Below are positions 61,295-64,000 of a stretch of DNA of 64,000 bases, one piece after another. Position 1 is the stretch's first letter; the number at the start of each line of letters is the position of its first letter. The stretch covers positions 62,001 to 126,000 of the forward strand of contig NZ_JACWNA010000007.1 in the NCBI RefSeq assembly GCF_015355765.1, written 5' to 3'. The notes under the pieces are model-generated. The model saw only the letters and a program-made list of their open reading frames with translations, searched no databases and was not told the origin of the DNA. The position numbers and the translations under genes were made by a program. This DNA is from Actinomyces haliotis (GTDB lineage: Bacteria > Actinomycetota > Actinomycetes > Actinomycetales > Actinomycetaceae).

Positions 61295-62209
61295 TCAGGC
61301 CTCCTGCCGGCCGAGCGCGTCGAGGGCGGCGAGGGCCGGGGTGCTCGCGATGACTCGGGAGAAGGAGACGCGCTCGCTGGCGAGCACGAGCGCGGTCCCG
61401 GCGGTGGCGGCGACGGCGCGCAGGAGACGGCTGGGATGGGCGGCCGCGGCGGTGCCGACGAGGGCGCCGAGGGCGTTGGCGCCCGTGTCGCCGAGCATGG
61501 TGCGCTCGGCGAGGTCGTCGGGGGCGGCGGTCGCGGCAGAGGCGAGGGCAGCGGCTGCCAGGCGGCGCGTCGTGGCGGCGTCCTGCCCGGGGGCCAGGCT
61601 GAGGGGCGCAGCGAGGAGCGCGGAGGCCTTGAGGGCTCGTCCGGGGCGGAGATCGAGGAGGTTGTGGACGTTGGCCCAGGAGGCGATGGCGACGGCGCTC
61701 ACCGCGGCGTCGGCGAGGAGCCCGCCGGTGGGCCGGGGCCCTGCTCCGTCCGGGGCGCGGCCCCGGGCGGCGCGTTCGGCGGCGAGCACGCCGCCGGCGG
61801 CGACGGCACCCGCGCCGATGACGCCGATCTTGAGGACGCCGGTCGTGACGCGTCCCTGGGCCAGGGCGGTGAGGTGACCGCGCAGTCCCTTGGCGGGGGC
61901 GTCGCCGTCGTGCGCTCCGGCGTCGAGGTCGTCGACGGCGCCCGCGAGCCCGCCGCAGGCCGTGGCGACGACCGCGGGGGCGCTGCCTGCGGCGGTGGCC
62001 CCGGCGACGGAGCCGACGGCGAGGCCGGCCCCACCGCGCAGGCTCACGCACCGCCCGTGGAAGTTGACGCGCTCGAGGAGGTGGTCGGGATCGGGACGGA
62101 GCGGTCCGCCGGGGAGCAGGGCGTGGCCCATGAGGGCCGTGGCCCCACCCGCGCAGGCGGCCGACGCGGCTGATCGGGCGAGGCCGGTGCCCGGTCGCAC
62201 GGGGCTCAC
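61295..62209 (-). CDS. MraY/WecA-like polyprenyl-phosphate sugar phosphotransferase (divergent)
   Basis: A 304-residue, Ala-rich membrane protein. Three elements of the MraY/WecA superfamily are visible in order: GAVDDLDAG (Asp93-Asp94) followed by KGLRGHLTAL, then NVHNLLDLRPGRALK (Asn180, Asn183, Asp186), then MLGDTGANALGALVGT (Gly240-Asn245). It is shorter than MraY (about 360) and its segments are degenerate, so it is a distant member. It would attach a sugar phosphate to a lipid carrier. The GTG overlaps the mctB stop (GTGA) and murJ follows with no gap. Confidence 0.65.
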   Translation of the reverse strand: MSPVRPGTGLARSAASAACAGGATALMGHALLPGGPLRPDPDHLLERVNFHGRCVSLRGGAGLAVGSVAGATAAGSAPAVVATACGGLAGAVDDLDAGAHDGDAPAKGLRGHLTALAQGRVTTGVLKIGVIGAGAVAAGGVLAAERAARGRAPDGAGPRPTGGLLADAAVSAVAIASWANVHNLLDLRPGRALKASALLAAPLSLAPGQDAATTRRLAAAALASAATAAPDDLAERTMLGDTGANALGALVGTAAAAHPSRLLRAVAATAGTALVLASERVSFSRVIASTPALAALDALGRQEA

Positions 62210-63144
62210 TTCCCCGTCGGCGGGATGACGGCCGAGGCGCCGTCGTCGAAGCCGTAGGAGGCGACGGTGCCCGAGGCGGTGGAGGCCAGCGCCAGGGGCG
62301 CGGAGACGGCGGCGGTGACCTGGCCGACCGAGTCGATGGTGGTGACCTTGACGTCGCCGGAGCGGAGGGAGGCGACGAGCCCGCTTGAGGACTGGGCGGC
62401 GCCCTCGACCACGGTGGTGCCCTGCGAGGCCGCGCCGGAGAGGGCCTGAGCCCACGCGTCGTTCTCGTCGACGGCGGTCGCGGCGGCGGTCGCCTTCGCG
62501 GCGGCGTCGGCGGTCCCGTCCTCGGCGACGTCGCGCGGACCGATGACGAGCACCATGTCGGACCTGCCACTGGGCTTGGAGTCGACGGTGGCGAGCGGCT
62601 GGTCGGTCGCGGTGAGGAGGTCCAGGAGCGCGGTGGCCTTCTCGCCGTCGGTCGTGAGGGCGGCGACGAGGCCCTGGCCGAGGACGGCGTTCCCGCCCTC
62701 GTTCGACGCGCTGTCGAGGTAGCCGGCGAACTGGCCGGAGTAGGTGGAGCGGAAGGTCTCGCGGCCGGGGTCGGTCCAGGCGTCGGTGAGGGTGAGGCGC
62801 CCGTTGACGGTGGCGCCGGCGGCCTGGAGCTGGGTGGCGGCCGCGTCGACGTCGTCGTTCTCCGCACCGGGGAGGGTGACGACGGCGACCTTCTTGCCGT
62901 CGAGGGTGCCGGGCAGGACCGTCGTGGCGAGCTGGGTGATGTAGGAGTCGCGGTCGTTGACGGCGCTCTCGGTCTGCTCGAGCTGGGTCTGGAGGGCGTT
63001 GCGGTCCGCGCGCAGCGAGGTGACCTGGTCGTTGAGGGCGGTGCCGAGCGAGTTCTGGAGAGGTCCGGCGCCGAGGACCACGCCGACGGCGAGCGCGAGG
63101 AAGACGCTGATGAGCGAGACCAGGTGGTATCGGAAGTCGATCAT
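62206..63144 (-). CDS. mctB: MctB/SteB family envelope protein
   Basis: A 312-residue protein with MIDFRYHLVSLISVFLALAV, the diagnostic start of the MctB family: a short cytoplasmic tail and one membrane segment, then a coiled-coil (about 40-70) and an external domain of about 230 residues. Mycobacterium tuberculosis MctB (Rv1698) was linked to copper export; the Corynebacterium homologue SteB acts with SteA in cell separation. The steA gene is next to it here, which favours the second role. It heads a tightly overlapping run into the MraY-like and murJ genes. Confidence 0.88.
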   Translation of the reverse strand: MIDFRYHLVSLISVFLALAVGVVLGAGPLQNSLGTALNDQVTSLRADRNALQTQLEQTESAVNDRDSYITQLATTVLPGTLDGKKVAVVTLPGAENDDVDAAATQLQAAGATVNGRLTLTDAWTDPGRETFRSTYSGQFAGYLDSASNEGGNAVLGQGLVAALTTDGEKATALLDLLTATDQPLATVDSKPSGRSDMVLVIGPRDVAEDGTADAAAKATAAATAVDENDAWAQALSGAASQGTTVVEGAAQSSSGLVASLRSGDVKVTTIDSVGQVTAAVSAPLALASTASGTVASYGFDDGASAVIPPTGK

Positions 63145-63171
63145 GGGGTGGTCCGTGGTCCTTTTCGGTCT

Positions 63172-63195
63172 TCTGGTCGGTCGTCTGGTCGGTCG
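63172..63195. repeat. Tandem 12-base duplication between steA and mctB
   Basis: TCTGGTCGGTCG occurs twice in direct tandem (63172-63183 and 63184-63195), inside the 108-base gap. Copy number could vary by slippage and change the leader of mctB; no function is evident. Confidence 0.5.
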
Positions 63196-63252
63196 GGGTC
63201 CGTGGTGGTCCGGGGGTGCGTGTCGGCGGCGTGCTCGCGTGGTCGCCGGGTG

Positions 63253-64000
63253 CTACACCGACGGCGAGCTCGGTGACAGGTGCAGGAGCGAGCGGAAGAA
63301 GGTGAGGATGTCGTCCCACATGGCGCCCGAGAGCCCCAGGAGGGTCTGGCCGCCCGGCGTGGCGGCGAGCGCCACGAAGAGGGCGATGAGGCCGGCGAGG
63401 GCGAGCAGGAAGAGCTGCCAGCCGGAGATGCGGGCGCGGTAGAGGCGCGAGACGCCCTTGGCGTCGATGAGACGGCCGCCGAGGCGCAGGCGCGTGAGGA
63501 AGGTCGAGGACATGCCGGCACGTCCCTTGTCGAGGAACTCGAGGAGGGTGGCGTGGGTGCCGAGGGCGACGATGAGCTCGGCCCCGGACTCGTCGGCCAT
63601 GAGCATGGCGATGTCCTCGCTCGTGCCCGTGGCGGAGAAGACGACGTGCTCGACGCCGAGGTCCTCGACGCGCTTGAGGCCGGGGGCGCGGCCGTCGCGG
63701 TAGGCGTGGACGACGACCTCGGCGCCGGAGCGCAGGGCCTTGTCGGAGACGGAGTCCATGTCCCCGACGATCATGTCGGGCTTGAAGCCGGCCTCCATGA
63801 CGGCGTCTGCGCCGCCGTCGACGCCGATGATGACGGGCTTGTACTCGCGGATGTAGGGCTTGAGGGCGGCGAGGTCCTCCTTGTAGGAGTACCCGCGCAC
63901 GACGACGAGGACGTGCCGCCCCTGCATCCTCGTGCGGATCTCGGGGACGCCGACGCCGTTGAGGAGGAGGTCGCGCTCCGAGCGCATGTACTCCATGGTG
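63253..64000 (-). CDS. steA: SteA, thiamine pyrophosphokinase-like cell-separation protein (partial, N-terminus outside window)
   Basis: The visible C-terminal 248 residues contain the thiamine pyrophosphokinase-like core (VIIGVDGGADAVMEAGFKPD, MIVGDMDSVSDKAL, VFSATGTSEDIAMLMADESG) and then one membrane segment, LFLLALAGLIALFVALAA, near the end, followed by a short tail. This is the SteA layout. In Corynebacterium SteA forms a pair with SteB and acts in the RipC-FtsEX cell-separation pathway. The frame is open to the right edge, so the start lies beyond 64000. mctB follows 108 bases later. Confidence 0.88.
   Translation of the reverse strand, partial: TMEYMRSERDLLLNGVGVPEIRTRMQGRHVLVVVRGYSYKEDLAALKPYIREYKPVIIGVDGGADAVMEAGFKPDMIVGDMDSVSDKALRSGAEVVVHAYRDGRAPGLKRVEDLGVEHVVFSATGTSEDIAMLMADESGAELIVALGTHATLLEFLDKGRAGMSSTFLTRLRLGGRLIDAKGVSRLYRARISGWQLFLLALAGLIALFVALAATPGGQTLLGLSGAMWDDILTFFRSLLHLSPSSPSV

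Overview
The window is very GC-rich and densely coded, with many GTG starts, ATGA/GTGA overlaps and long spurious antisense frames. Together with its actinobacterial families (DUF3052, DUF3145, DUF3043, SteA, MctB/SteB, an AceE-FasR-FabD gene neighbourhood, an arsenate-mycothiol transferase-type ArsC, SufR-SufBDCSUT) this points to a high-GC actinobacterium. A fermentative member of the Actinomycetaceae (Actinomyces-like) is my best guess from the sugar transporters and VKOR, but genus is inference. The window is chromosomal backbone with two carbohydrate islands. I see no insertion sequence, prophage or CRISPR array.

Layout. 1-4586: a two-permease ABC-2 exporter operon diverging from a histidine kinase/LuxR-type regulator pair, with a perfect inverted repeat between them. 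4724-5344: a VKOR disulfide-forming membrane protein. 5502-8684: a divergent arsenic locus (arsA-arsD against arsR-arsC) with two operator-like copies between them and no efflux pump. 8766-8838: tRNA-Val. 8925-18163: DUF3052, aceE, aspA and the fatty-acid set fasR-fabD-acpP-fabF (no fabH). 18283-24720: DJ-1/PfpI protein, DUF3145, def, an unknown gene, tRNA-Asn, dnaG and dgt. 24849-33568: a maltose/maltodextrin island (catalytically degenerate GH13 protein, malE, malF, malG, active GH13 enzyme, LacI regulator). 33716-42120: glycerate kinase family, M20 dipeptidase, DUF3043, aldo/keto reductase, MFS transporter, pyrD, zinc metallopeptidase, DUF488. 42241-48982: the sufR-B-D-C-S-U-T iron-sulfur cluster operon, on the minus strand. 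49306-55813: a second sugar island (two paralogous LacI regulators, binding protein, two permeases, a compact five-bladed-propeller glycosidase). 55998-64000: Nudix, pyrG, a GT4 glycosyltransferase, a MurJ-family flippase, a MraY/WecA-like protein, MctB/SteB and the C-terminal part of SteA.

How the parts work together. Both sugar islands pair a Tat-type lipoprotein binding protein with two permeases but encode no ATPase, so they probably share a remote MsiK-type ATPase. In both, a perfect stem-loop separates the binding-protein gene from the permease genes. The AceE-FasR-FabD-AcpP-FabF block links acetyl-CoA supply to fatty-acid synthesis. The last 7 kb joins cell-separation proteins (SteA, SteB) to a set with the parts of a lipid-linked glycan pathway (lipid-phosphate sugar transferase, flippase, glycosyltransferase). 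A recurring signal is a TANNNT box 6 or 7 bases before the start codon of at least eleven genes, as expected for leaderless mRNAs.
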